Shown: piece after piece, positions 36,206 through 43,079 of the stretch
How the letters are laid out: every line of letters starts with the position of its first letter
Position numbering within the stretch: the stretch's first letter is position 1
Position numbers and translations under genes: made by a program
The notes under the pieces: generated by a model
The model's input: only the letters and a program-made list of their open reading frames with translations
Told to the model about the DNA's origin: nothing
The model's database searches: none
NCBI RefSeq assembly: GCF_023283535.1
Contig: NZ_JAKILT010000050.1
Coordinates: 1-43,079, forward strand
Reading direction: 5' to 3'
Source of the DNA: Shewanella sairae
GTDB lineage: Bacteria > Pseudomonadota > Gammaproteobacteria > Enterobacterales > Shewanellaceae
DNA: 43,079 nucleotides

Positions 36206-36463
36206 CTATTTTGCTAATGCGGTAGTTGAATTGCTTACTAATACGCGGCAATCAATGACATCAATAAGCTTATCTATCTGATTAGTTAGCAAGCCAATTT
36301 CACGCTCACTCTCTACCAACATGTCGATGCTGGTGCTGTTATTACTATTAATCTGCATACTTAAGTTGGCGATCTTAAAACCACGATGGCGAGCAACGCG
36401 TAAAACACGCTCTAGCACTTCTGGTCTTTGCTGCACGTTTAACGCTAATGAGTAATTGTTCAT
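36206..36463 (-). CDS. ilvM: Acetolactate synthase II, regulatory (small) subunit
   Basis: An 85-aa single ACT-domain protein that activates the large subunit. VLERVLRVARHRGFKIANLS matches the conserved IlvM core. I start at 36463 (MNNYSLAL), because GGAGAGC lies at proper distance on the - strand; an in-frame ATG five codons upstream (36478) overlaps that site. It is paired with ilvG upstream. Confidence 0.93.
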   Translation of the reverse strand: MNNYSLALNVQQRPEVLERVLRVARHRGFKIANLSMQINSNNSTSIDMLVESEREIGLLTNQIDKLIDVIDCRVLVSNSTTALAK

Positions 36464-36565
36464 ATTCTTGCTCTCCATCTTGCTTCAATGCTGTTGTTTC
36501 AATGTTTTAGCTTTAATACTTGTTTCAAGTCAGTCATGCCGTAATACGTTTAGCCCTGATACAAA

Positions 36566-38245
36566 CTAAGTTTGCTTATCCATTTCTTCCATCATGTCTT
36601 GGTTCGAGGCTCCCGGCGGCACTAACGGCCATACATTGTGAGCATCATCGATCGACACGTGCAGCAAGAAAGGCCCTTCGCTATTGAGCATCTCATCTAA
36701 GCCGGCTTCAACCTCGCAAGCCTTAAAGATCCTGCGCCCTGGGATATCGAATGCCGAGGCCATTTTTACAAAGTCTGGATTATCTGATAGGTCAGTTTCG
36801 CTATAACGCTCTTCAAAAAACAGCTGCTGCCACTGCTTAACCATGCCGAGCTTTTGGTTATCGATAAGTAAGATTTTTACCGGTAAGCGCTTGCGCTTAA
36901 TCGTCGTTAGCTCCTGTACATTCATCATAAAAGAGCCATCGCCTGATACTGTTACTACTGTGGCATCTGGGCGTGCCACTTTAGCGCCAATTGCAGCAGG
37001 TAAGCCAAAACCCATAGTGCCGAGACCAGCACTTGAAAGATGGTCTTCCGGTCGATTGAAAAACATATGCTGTGCAACCCACATTTGGTGCTGACCAACA
37101 TCACAAGCCACTACACTGTTTTTCGGTAACTTATTGGCTAAACGGTTTAACATTGCAGGTGCGTAGATTAGCTCACCGGGACGATCATAACGCCACTGAT
37201 GCACTTGTTTCATCTCATCAATCTTGGCTTGCCATGACGCAAACTGCTCACCTAGATTTTGACTTAATGCAGGCAGGATTTGGCGTAAGTCGCCAGCTAT
37301 AGCCACTTCAGGTAAACGTAATTTGCCAAGCTCAGCAGCGTCTATATCAAGGTGAATAACTTTGGCGTTTTCAGCAAAGCTAGCTAACCGGCCGGTAACT
37401 CTGTCGTCGAAACGTGCGCCAACCACTATTAATAAATCACATTCTTGTACGGCTAAATTCGCCGCCTTAGAGCCATGCATACCCAACATGCCCAAGTAAC
37501 CAGGCGTATCTATGGTAATTGAGCCTAGACCTTTGAGTGTTGCCACTGATGGAATGCCGGTCACTTGAATAAAATCGCGTAATTGCTCAACAGCACTCGC
37601 CATACCCACGCCGCCGCCAACATACAGCATTGGCTGCTTAGCTTGTTCGATAAGCTCGCGCGCATCGTTAATTTGCTCTGGGGTATGCTCAGGCTCGGCG
37701 CTGATAGCTTGCAGAGGTGTTTTATATTCCAGCATGGCAATTTGCACATCTTTAGGAATATCCACCAATACCGGGCCCGGACGACCTGATGCAGCGATCT
37801 CAAAGGCTTTATAAAGCGTCGGCACTAGCTCATCAACATTAGTCACCATAAAGCTATGTTTAGTACATGACAGTGACATGCCTAATACGTCGATTTCTTG
37901 AAACGCATCAGTACCAATAACCGCTGTGGAAACTTGCCCTGTGATAGCAACAACCGGCACAGAGTCCAGCAGCGCGTCAGCAAGTGAGGTGACTAAATTC
38001 GTTGCCCCAGGGCCAGATGTAGCAAAGCAAACCCCAGTTTTGCCACTTGCTCTGGCGTAACCCACAGCTGCAAATGCTGCTCCTTGTTCGTGGCGACTAA
38101 GCAGATGCTCTACCGGGCTACCATAGAGCGCATCGTAAATAGGCATAATCGCTCCGCCAGGGTAACCAAACACTGTTGTTACACCATGTGCGGCAATCGC
38201 TTTTATGACTGCGTCTGCGCCTCTTATCATTTGCCCTTGTTCCAT
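36566..38245 (-). CDS. ilvG: Acetolactate synthase II, catalytic (large) subunit
   Basis: ThDP-dependent enzyme condensing pyruvate with pyruvate or 2-oxobutanoate; 559 aa. The catalytic Glu is in SRHEQGAAFAAVGYARA and the ThDP-binding motif runs from GDGSFMMN to LLIDNQ. Pairing with a short IlvM-type subunit marks isozyme II, which in enterobacteria resists valine. The frame is intact, unlike the frameshifted ilvG of E. coli K-12. GGAG precedes the ATG. It is the first structural gene after the ilvL attenuator. Confidence 0.96.
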   Translation of the reverse strand: MEQGQMIRGADAVIKAIAAHGVTTVFGYPGGAIMPIYDALYGSPVEHLLSRHEQGAAFAAVGYARASGKTGVCFATSGPGATNLVTSLADALLDSVPVVAITGQVSTAVIGTDAFQEIDVLGMSLSCTKHSFMVTNVDELVPTLYKAFEIAASGRPGPVLVDIPKDVQIAMLEYKTPLQAISAEPEHTPEQINDARELIEQAKQPMLYVGGGVGMASAVEQLRDFIQVTGIPSVATLKGLGSITIDTPGYLGMLGMHGSKAANLAVQECDLLIVVGARFDDRVTGRLASFAENAKVIHLDIDAAELGKLRLPEVAIAGDLRQILPALSQNLGEQFASWQAKIDEMKQVHQWRYDRPGELIYAPAMLNRLANKLPKNSVVACDVGQHQMWVAQHMFFNRPEDHLSSAGLGTMGFGLPAAIGAKVARPDATVVTVSGDGSFMMNVQELTTIKRKRLPVKILLIDNQKLGMVKQWQQLFFEERYSETDLSDNPDFVKMASAFDIPGRRIFKACEVEAGLDEMLNSEGPFLLHVSIDDAHNVWPLVPPGASNQDMMEEMDKQT

Positions 38246-38312
38246 CAGCTCTTACTCCACTACATTTAACTTTATTTCTTAATGGGTTAGCTTTTGCTTA
38301 ACCCCTTAAACG

Positions 38313-38347
38313 AAAAAACCCCCGTTCCTTTCGGAGCGGGGGTTTTT
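38313..38347 (-). terminator. ilv operon attenuator (transcription terminator in the leader)
   Basis: On the - strand a strong GC-rich stem (five Cs and G pairing with C and five Gs, then TCC/GGA closing a GAAA tetraloop) is followed by six Ts. It lies between ilvL and ilvG. Its 5' arm CCCCCGCT (38335-38342) is perfectly complementary to AGCGGGGG inside ilvL (38392-38399), giving a mutually exclusive antiterminator. Confidence 0.92.
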
Positions 38348-38364
38348 GCAATCTTAAACCTAAG

Positions 38365-38460
38365 TTAGGTATGTCGATTCGATATGCGCAGCCCCCGCTG
38401 TGATTTAATAATCACGACGGTAATAATCACAATAATCAGCTGGGCAGCTTGTTTGAACAT
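38365..38460 (-). CDS. ilvL: ilvGMEDA leader peptide
   Basis: A 31-codon gene just upstream of the attenuator. It starts MFKQAAQLIIVIITVVII; of codons 8-18, ten of eleven are Leu, Ile or Val and one is Thr. Slow translation there, when these charged tRNAs are scarce, would favour the antiterminator and let transcription into ilvG. An AGGA ribosome site lies about 10 bases upstream of the ATG. The later codons (20-24) contain the AGCGGGGG that pairs with the terminator. The peptide itself probably has no function after synthesis. Confidence 0.9.
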   Translation of the reverse strand: MFKQAAQLIIVIITVVIIKSQRGLRISNRHT

Positions 38461-38768
38461 ATTCGACTTGTATCCTAATCAGATTCTTTGCTTAAATTCG
38501 GTGTCGTTTAAAACGCGACCATTTAGAAGTACCACAAAGCCTATAAAAAACACAATAAAAAACTTTTTAACATCAAAATTAATCAAGTTGAGCCTATTCC
38601 TTTATCGACTCATATACTGACAAATAATCATGTTCTGCCTAACTGAGTTAATACCACTAACGTGTTAATCATTAATGTTTTTTCTAAAATATCTTTTGTC
38701 TCTAACAAACACTTTAACGACCAAGAGTCTAGAGCGGGTTACCCTCCAGGCTATTGGTAAAAAAGTGA
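38461..38768 (-). other. Region between ilvC and ilvL
   Basis: About 308 AT-rich bases. It must hold the ilvL promoter, but I cannot choose a convincing -35/-10 pair. An imperfect dyad around CGTTTAAAACG (~38505-38518) is present. I see no clear terminator after ilvC, so some readthrough from ilvC into the leader is possible. Confidence 0.5.
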
Positions 38769-40250
38769 TTAACTTTCTTCGACAATGCGCTTCATTTCGG
38801 TCATATAGCCACGTAACTCAGCACCAATCTCTTCAACGGCGGTACCACGAATTGCCGCATTTACTTCAATTAGGCGTACGTTATCGACACCGTTACTCGC
38901 ATCTTGCAAGCCACCACCTAAGTATTCGGCAGACATGTTAGCCACATAGTCGCTTAGTAAAGGCAGCGCCGCATGGTTGAACAAATAACAGCCGTACTCA
39001 GCTGTATCTGAAATCACTACGTTCATTTCATATAAACGTTTACGTGCAATGGTATTAGCGATAAGCGGCGTTTCATGTAAAGACTCATAGTAAGCAGACT
39101 CTTCAACAATCCCTGCTGCTACCATAGTATCGAACGCAAGCTCAACACCCGCTTTAATCATGGCGACTAAGAAGATGCCCTTATCGAAGTATGCTTGCTC
39201 ATCGATATGCTCTTCACAACCCGGTGCATTTTCAAAACCTGTATCGTTAGTCTCGCTACGCCACTTAAGCAAATTAGCGTCATCGTTAGCCCAATCCGTC
39301 ATCATGGTCTTAGAGAATTCGCCACCGATGATGTCGTCCATATGCTTTTCAAATAGCGGCTTAAGGATAACTTTAAGCTCTTCAGCCATGTCATAAGCTT
39401 TGATCTTTGCAGGGTTAGAGAGTCGGTCCATCATATGCGTGATGCCACCGTGCTTTAGCGCTTCCGTGGTGGTTTCCCAGCCTTGCTGAATAAGCTTAGC
39501 TGCGTATCCTGGCTCAACACCATCGGCAACCATCTTCTCGTAACCAAGAATCGCACCCGTTTGCAGCATGCCGCATAAAATAGTTTGCTCGCCCATCAAG
39601 TCTGACTTCACTTCGGCAATAAATGATGAATGTAAAACGCCAGCGCGATCGCCACCGGTAGCACTTGCATAAGCCTTAGCGATATCAAAACCTTCAGCCT
39701 TAGGATCATTTTCAGGGTGAACTGCAATCAATGTTGGTACACCAAAACCACGCTTATATTCTTCACGTACCTCAGTACCCGGACACTTAGGTGCCACCAT
39801 GATGACCGTGATATCAGGGCGAACTTGCATGCCCTCTTCAACGATATTGAAACCATGAGAATAAGACAGGGTTGCACCTTGCTTCATCAGCGGCATAACA
39901 GTGTTAACTGCATTGGTGTGTTGCTTATCTGGAGTAAGGTTGAGCACTAAATCCGCATCAGGAATAAGCTGTTCAATGGTGCCAACACGGAATCCATTGC
40001 CCGTGGCTTTTTGGTACGAGTCGCGCTTTTCATTAATCGCTTGCTCACGCAATGCAAAAGAGATATTTAGACCGGAGTCACGCATATTCAAACCTTGGTT
40101 CAAACCTTGTGCGCCACAACCTAAAATAACGATGTTCCAACCTTTAATAAAGTTACAGCCTTCGCTAAATTCACTACGATCCATAAAGCGGCATTGTGCC
40201 AGCTGTTCTAATTGTTGACGCAAATTCAGAGAGTTAAAATAGTTAGCCAT
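38769..40250 (-). CDS. ilvC: Ketol-acid reductoisomerase (class II)
   Basis: Rearranges and reduces acetolactate or acetohydroxybutyrate with NADPH; 493 aa, the long class II form (E. coli 491). The Rossmann glycine motif is in VILGCGAQGLNQG. Conserved segments include LTPDKQHTNAV, VMVAPKCPGTEVREEYKRG and ESAYYESLHETPLIANTIAR. I start at 40250 (MANYFNSLNLRQQL), which matches the family and has AAGGTGG upstream; an ATG nine codons further up is less likely. Regulated by the divergent ilvY. Confidence 0.96.
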   Translation of the reverse strand: MANYFNSLNLRQQLEQLAQCRFMDRSEFSEGCNFIKGWNIVILGCGAQGLNQGLNMRDSGLNISFALREQAINEKRDSYQKATGNGFRVGTIEQLIPDADLVLNLTPDKQHTNAVNTVMPLMKQGATLSYSHGFNIVEEGMQVRPDITVIMVAPKCPGTEVREEYKRGFGVPTLIAVHPENDPKAEGFDIAKAYASATGGDRAGVLHSSFIAEVKSDLMGEQTILCGMLQTGAILGYEKMVADGVEPGYAAKLIQQGWETTTEALKHGGITHMMDRLSNPAKIKAYDMAEELKVILKPLFEKHMDDIIGGEFSKTMMTDWANDDANLLKWRSETNDTGFENAPGCEEHIDEQAYFDKGIFLVAMIKAGVELAFDTMVAAGIVEESAYYESLHETPLIANTIARKRLYEMNVVISDTAEYGCYLFNHAALPLLSDYVANMSAEYLGGGLQDASNGVDNVRLIEVNAAIRGTAVEEIGAELRGYMTEMKRIVEES

Positions 40251-40321
40251 CTGATATACCACCTTGATTCTGGACATTTAAACGGGCTGACTCTTTACCG
40301 AGCCACGCTGTGATTAAGGTC

Positions 40322-40387
40322 ACTATAGCGCAAGCTTTTGATTGCTTAAAATGATATATTCGAAACGTCATATTGCATTTATTGCAA
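40322..40387. promoter_or_regulatory. ilvC promoter and candidate IlvY operators
   Basis: On the - strand a TATAGT -10 box (40322-40327) has a weak -35, as expected for an activator-dependent promoter. Two dyads lie upstream: GCAA/TTGC (40330-40345), between the -10 and -35, and TTGCA-N5-TGCAA (40373-40387), of LysR-type T-N11-A form. IlvY of E. coli binds tandem sites between the divergent genes and activates ilvC when acetolactate or acetohydroxybutyrate is present. The site assignment is inference. Confidence 0.6.
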
Positions 40388-40451
40388 CATCAATAGGCAG
40401 AGCGAAATATAAAGGTTACGTGAAAGTAGCTGCAGGAATAGCGGAGTCACT

Positions 40452-41324
40452 GTGGATATAAGAACCATCAAGCTTTATTTGCATCTAGCAGACAGCTTAC
40501 ATTTTTCTAAAACGGCGCAGGCGATGCATGTCAGTCCATCGACATTAAGTCGTGCGATGCAAAGATTGGAAGAGGAAGTTGGTGCACAATTATTTCAACG
40601 CGATAATCGCAGTGTCACCTTAACCAGCGCTGGGGTCGAATATAAAAACTTTGCCGAAGTGACACTGGCTCAGTGGGCTAAATTGAAAACAAAATTAGAT
40701 CCCAAGCAAGATGTTCTAAGAGGCAAGCTCAATATCTATTGTTCGGTCACTGCAGCCTATAGCCATTTACCGGGATTACTCGACCGCTTTCGCCGTGAGC
40801 ACCCTCAAGTTGAAATAGCCCTGATCACTGGTGATGCAGCAAACGCGGTGAATGAAGTACGTAATAATCGTGCCGATATCGCGATTGCAGCGTTACCCGA
40901 TGCTTTTCCTGACACCCTACATTTTGCCAAAATAGATGACGTCCCTTTATCCATCATCGCACCAACTTTTAGGTGTCAGGTACAAGAGTTATTAACCGAA
41001 TCTTATATCCCGTGGGATAGACTCCCCTTTATTGTTCCAGAACACGGACCCGGTCGAAAGCGAATTGATAACTGGTTCAAATCATTAGGCTTAATACCCA
41101 ATATTTACGCACAAGTATCGGGACAGGAAGCAATAGCTTCGATGGTCGCACTTGGATGTGGTGTCAGTATTACTCCAGAGGTGGTAATTAACAATAGTCC
41201 AGTGCGTGACCGCATTCAGTTGTTAAGCTCACCAATAGAAATTCCGCCATTTGAACTTGGCTGTTGCTGCAAAGTAAAACGCCAGCAAGAGCCTATTATC
41301 GATGCCTTTTTAAGTGCTATCTAA
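40452..41324 (+). CDS. ilvY: LysR-family activator of ilvC
   Basis: 290 aa (E. coli IlvY 297). The N-terminal HTH is LHFSKTAQAMHVSPSTLSRA, and the effector domain has IYCSVTAAYSHLPGLLDRFR and MVALGCGVSITPEVV, both close to IlvY. The start is GTG at 40452, with GCGGAG just upstream. It is divergent from ilvC. Its stop overlaps the stop of the convergent LysR gene by two bases. Confidence 0.92.
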   Translation: MDIRTIKLYLHLADSLHFSKTAQAMHVSPSTLSRAMQRLEEEVGAQLFQRDNRSVTLTSAGVEYKNFAEVTLAQWAKLKTKLDPKQDVLRGKLNIYCSVTAAYSHLPGLLDRFRREHPQVEIALITGDAANAVNEVRNNRADIAIAALPDAFPDTLHFAKIDDVPLSIIAPTFRCQVQELLTESYIPWDRLPFIVPEHGPGRKRIDNWFKSLGLIPNIYAQVSGQEAIASMVALGCGVSITPEVVINNSPVRDRIQLLSSPIEIPPFELGCCCKVKRQQEPIIDAFLSAI

Positions 41325-42256
41325 CTTACTTCTGAATGCGCTTGGACACCATTAATGATCAAGTTACGTAACCAACTATGACTTGGATCTAGGCTAAAGT
41401 GTTTATGCCACACCAGCACATAAGCACCTGGCTCAACTTTTACCGGCACGTCTAAGCAAACTAAATCATAGTCGGCAATCATCTGCATCAGGTATTTCCG
41501 CGGAGCACATAAAATCAGATCGCTATGCTCACATAAACCCAAGGCACAATTAAAGTCAGTCATGTTAACCGCGATATCACGCTGTAAATGCTGCAACCTA
41601 AGCACATCATCTAACAACCAATGTTCAACACCTCCAAAGGCCACCTGTAAATGTCGATACTTAAGGAAAGTGTCGAGATCCCAAGTCTCTTTTAATAAAG
41701 GGTGTCCACGCCTAACTAAACATACTGGATAGTCACGGATCAGTTCTGCATAACCAAGCTCTTCCGGCAAGTTATTCATATGCAACAAAGAGCGGTTATC
41801 CCATTCGCGGCAAATAATCCCCATATCGATTTCACAACGCAATAACTTATCCATACTGTCATGTGACCAAGTCTGACTATTAACACTAACTAATGGTGCA
41901 TCTTTCAAAAGTTTGGGCATAAAGTGCGGATAACTTAGCGAGTAAGCAGTTTCAACTACATGCATTCGAAATCGGCGCTGACTTTCAGCAGGTTCGAAAG
42001 TACTCGGGCGAGTAAACTGATCAAGCCGTTGTAATACCTCTCTAAGTTCCGGTGCTAACTCCAGAGCTCTAGGTGTCGCCTTTAATCCATAAGCCGTGCG
42101 CTCAAATAACTGATCATCAAAAGTCTCCCTTAATTTACTTAGCTGTTTACTCACTGCCGATTGGCTCAAATGTAATCTTGAGGCAGCAGCGGTAACACTC
42201 TGCTCTTCGAGCAAGACTTCTAACACCCTAAGTAAATTGAAATCCAACTGTTTCAC
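41321..42256 (-). CDS. LysR-family transcriptional regulator
   Basis: 311 aa. The N-terminus MKQLDFNLLRVLEVLLEEQS and HTH AAASRLHLSQSAVSKQLSKL, with DQLFERTAYGLKATPRALEL, are of the NodD/LeuO-like branch. The effector domain (~90-300) is intact but its ligand is not identifiable. It converges on ilvY, sharing overlapping stops with no terminator between, and has no divergent partner, so the target is unknown. Confidence 0.85.
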   Translation of the reverse strand: MKQLDFNLLRVLEVLLEEQSVTAAASRLHLSQSAVSKQLSKLRETFDDQLFERTAYGLKATPRALELAPELREVLQRLDQFTRPSTFEPAESQRRFRMHVVETAYSLSYPHFMPKLLKDAPLVSVNSQTWSHDSMDKLLRCEIDMGIICREWDNRSLLHMNNLPEELGYAELIRDYPVCLVRRGHPLLKETWDLDTFLKYRHLQVAFGGVEHWLLDDVLRLQHLQRDIAVNMTDFNCALGLCEHSDLILCAPRKYLMQMIADYDLVCLDVPVKVEPGAYVLVWHKHFSLDPSHSWLRNLIINGVQAHSEVS

Positions 42257-42429
42257 GCAACCCCTCTATTAAACACACCAACCTACAGACATCATAAAGC
42301 CTTTATGGCTCAGGAATAACAAAAATTAGGACCATATCGATATTCAAGCAATAAAAACCGACTGCAAATGACCTACGGTCTAAATGGATGTCCGCAGAGT
42401 CGATTATGCTAAGCATATAATCGCCCTCG

Positions 42430-42510
42430 GTTCGCGCAGCGTACATATGGGGGCGAAGAGGTTGCGCTTAATGTACGAAGTACATTGCAATCTTGTAGCG
42501 CGTAGCAGCA
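42430..42510. repeat. Structured repeat, copy A
   Basis: Starts with TTCGCGCAGCG and ATATGGGGG, a 27-base core (42431-42457) that matches copy B (42797-42823) at 24 positions. The core is followed by a long hairpin with AATGTAC/GTACATT stem, GAA loop and an outer stem (GGTTGC/GCAATC). Confidence 0.7.
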
Positions 42511-42715
42511 GTGACCGCCAAGGATGGCGGAAGTGTCGATATTGTTAGGAACATTTATCGACCGACGTAGGGGGAGGCATTTATGCCTACTTCAAGTGAA
42601 GCTGCCACCTTAACGGGTAGCTGTATTCAGATAAGATAGCGTTCAATATTTTACAAACGCCCAAACGCAACTCCTATGCCATCCATGGCATTCGAGGATA
42701 AGTACTTCCTGTACA

Positions 42716-42755
42716 CAAAAGCCACCTGCTTTTATCATATAAGAGTAGGTGGCTT
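42716..42755 (-). terminator. Terminator-like hairpin after the broken 5S copy
   Basis: A 15-bp stem with two mismatches (42719-42733 with 42741-42755) is followed on the - strand by TTTT. Its place, about 17 bases past the 5S-like 3' end, parallels the real 5S and its terminator. Confidence 0.65.
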
Positions 42756-42771
42756 CTTCACTTAATTTAAA

Positions 42772-42930
42772 GCCTGGAAATGGCCTACTCTCGTAGTTCG
42801 CGCAGCGAACACATGGGGGTGAAAGTGAGGCGTTTTGAATACGTAGTATTCAGACTCACTTGAACGCGGAGAAGCTTGCCTTCGAAGCCGGAGACCCCGC
42901 TCAGCGGCGGGTCGACGTCGGGAGTCGTTC
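42772..42930 (-). pseudogene. Broken 5S rRNA copy interrupted by hairpin repeat (copy B)
   Basis: Bases 42772-42792 match the 3' end of the real 5S gene (42998-43018) at 20 of 21 positions. The next 5S block ACATGGGG reappears at 42811-42818 after an 18-base insert holding GTTCGC/GCGAAC, and GGAGACCCC reappears near 42890 after a longer insert. The second insert holds the hairpin GAATAC-GTA-GTATTC inside AAGTGAG/CTCACTT. I read this as a second 5S gene split by hairpin inserts; the weaker later blocks could be chance. Confidence 0.6.
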
Positions 42931-42949
42931 TTTTCGCGCAGCGCATATA

Positions 42950-42985
42950 CGAAAAAAGCCCTAGCGTTGTTTGCTAGGGCTTTTT
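42950..42985 (-). terminator. rRNA operon terminator
   Basis: A strong stem (AAGCCCTAGC/GCTAGGGCTT around a 7-base loop) followed on the - strand by six Ts, beginning about 13 bases after the 5S 3' end. Confidence 0.9.
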
Positions 42986-42997
42986 CGTGTATTTGGC

Positions 42998-43079
42998 GCC
43001 TGGAAATGACCTACTCTCACATGGGGAGACCCCACACTACCATCGGCGATATTGCGTTTCACTTCTGAGTTCGGAATGG
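42998..43079 (-). rRNA. rrf: 5S ribosomal RNA, 3' part (cut by window edge)
   Basis: On the - strand the sequence runs CCATTCCGAACTCAGAAGTG, then AAACG..., CGCCGATGGTAGTGTGGGG, TCTCCCCATGTGAGAGTAGG and ends near TTTCCAGGC, the standard bacterial 5S. About 82 of ~120 bases are inside the window. The rest of the rRNA operon should lie to the right. Confidence 0.95.

Larger units (their letters stand above)
42257..42997. other. Gene-free stretch rich in palindromes beside the rRNA operon
   Basis: About 740 bases with no credible protein gene. From ~42400 it is packed with hairpins: CGATTA...TAATCG (42401-42423), a structured repeat copy A (42430-42510), CCGCCA/TGGCGG (42515-42530), AGGCAT/ATGCCT (~42576-42589), TGCCAT/ATGGCA (42677-42690), a terminator-like stem (42716-42755), a broken 5S copy with repeat copy B (42770-42930), a third partial copy of the repeat core (42933-42943) and the rRNA terminator. 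The left ~140 bases show nothing clear. Confidence 0.7.

Noticed and set aside
38384..38620. 78-codon + strand frame over the ilv leader
   Set aside because: It overlaps the ilvL leader and promoter region on the other strand and has no recognisable domain.

Overview
The window looks like a Shewanella chromosome (Gammaproteobacteria, Alteromonadales). This is inferred from gene content and order: a BpfA/AggA/BpfG/BpfD adhesin module, an Arg-His-Pro-Pro tRNA cluster, rep, a TetR-RND pump, a full ilvLGMEDA operon with ilvC/ilvY, and the end of an rRNA operon. No database was searched.

Region 1 (1-12.6 kb, + strand) is a LapA/BpfA-type biofilm adhesin module. It holds the 3' part of a giant RTX adhesin (5' end outside the window), its type I secretion system (ABC transporter, HlyD-type fusion protein, AggA/TolC-type outer membrane protein), an OmpA-like lipoprotein, the periplasmic cysteine protease BpfG/LapG, and the inner-membrane c-di-GMP receptor BpfD/LapD. 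By the known LapA model, c-di-GMP-bound LapD sequesters LapG and keeps the adhesin at the surface; when c-di-GMP falls, LapG cuts the adhesin free. A GAF-GAF-GGDEF-EAL protein with an intact GGDEF motif and I-site lies just beyond, at 13.6-16.2 kb.

Region 2 (12.6-13.4 kb, - strand) is a tRNA cluster, Arg(CCG)-His(GTG)-Pro(TGG)-Pro(TGG). Downstream of it are progressively decayed copies of the terminator plus tRNA 3' end unit.

Region 3 (16.2-30.3 kb) is mixed housekeeping and accessory content: Rep helicase, a TetR regulator with a 26-bp palindromic operator and its RND efflux pair, UbiK, a DoxX/DUF417-like membrane protein, a PgpB-type phosphatase, an Lrp/AsnC regulator, a sodium:neurotransmitter-family symporter and a TonB-dependent copper receptor.

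Region 4 (30.3-42.3 kb, mostly - strand) holds a class V aminotransferase and the branched-chain amino acid genes. The ilvGMEDA operon is preceded by a 31-codon leader peptide gene, ilvL, with a classical attenuator. ilvC is divergent from its LysR regulator ilvY, and a second LysR gene converges on ilvY.

Region 5 (42.3-43.1 kb) has no protein gene. It holds the 3' end of a 5S rRNA gene (- strand, cut by the window edge), its terminator, and about 550 bp dense in palindromes. These include a broken second 5S copy and at least two copies of a structured repeat whose stems differ in sequence but keep their pairing.
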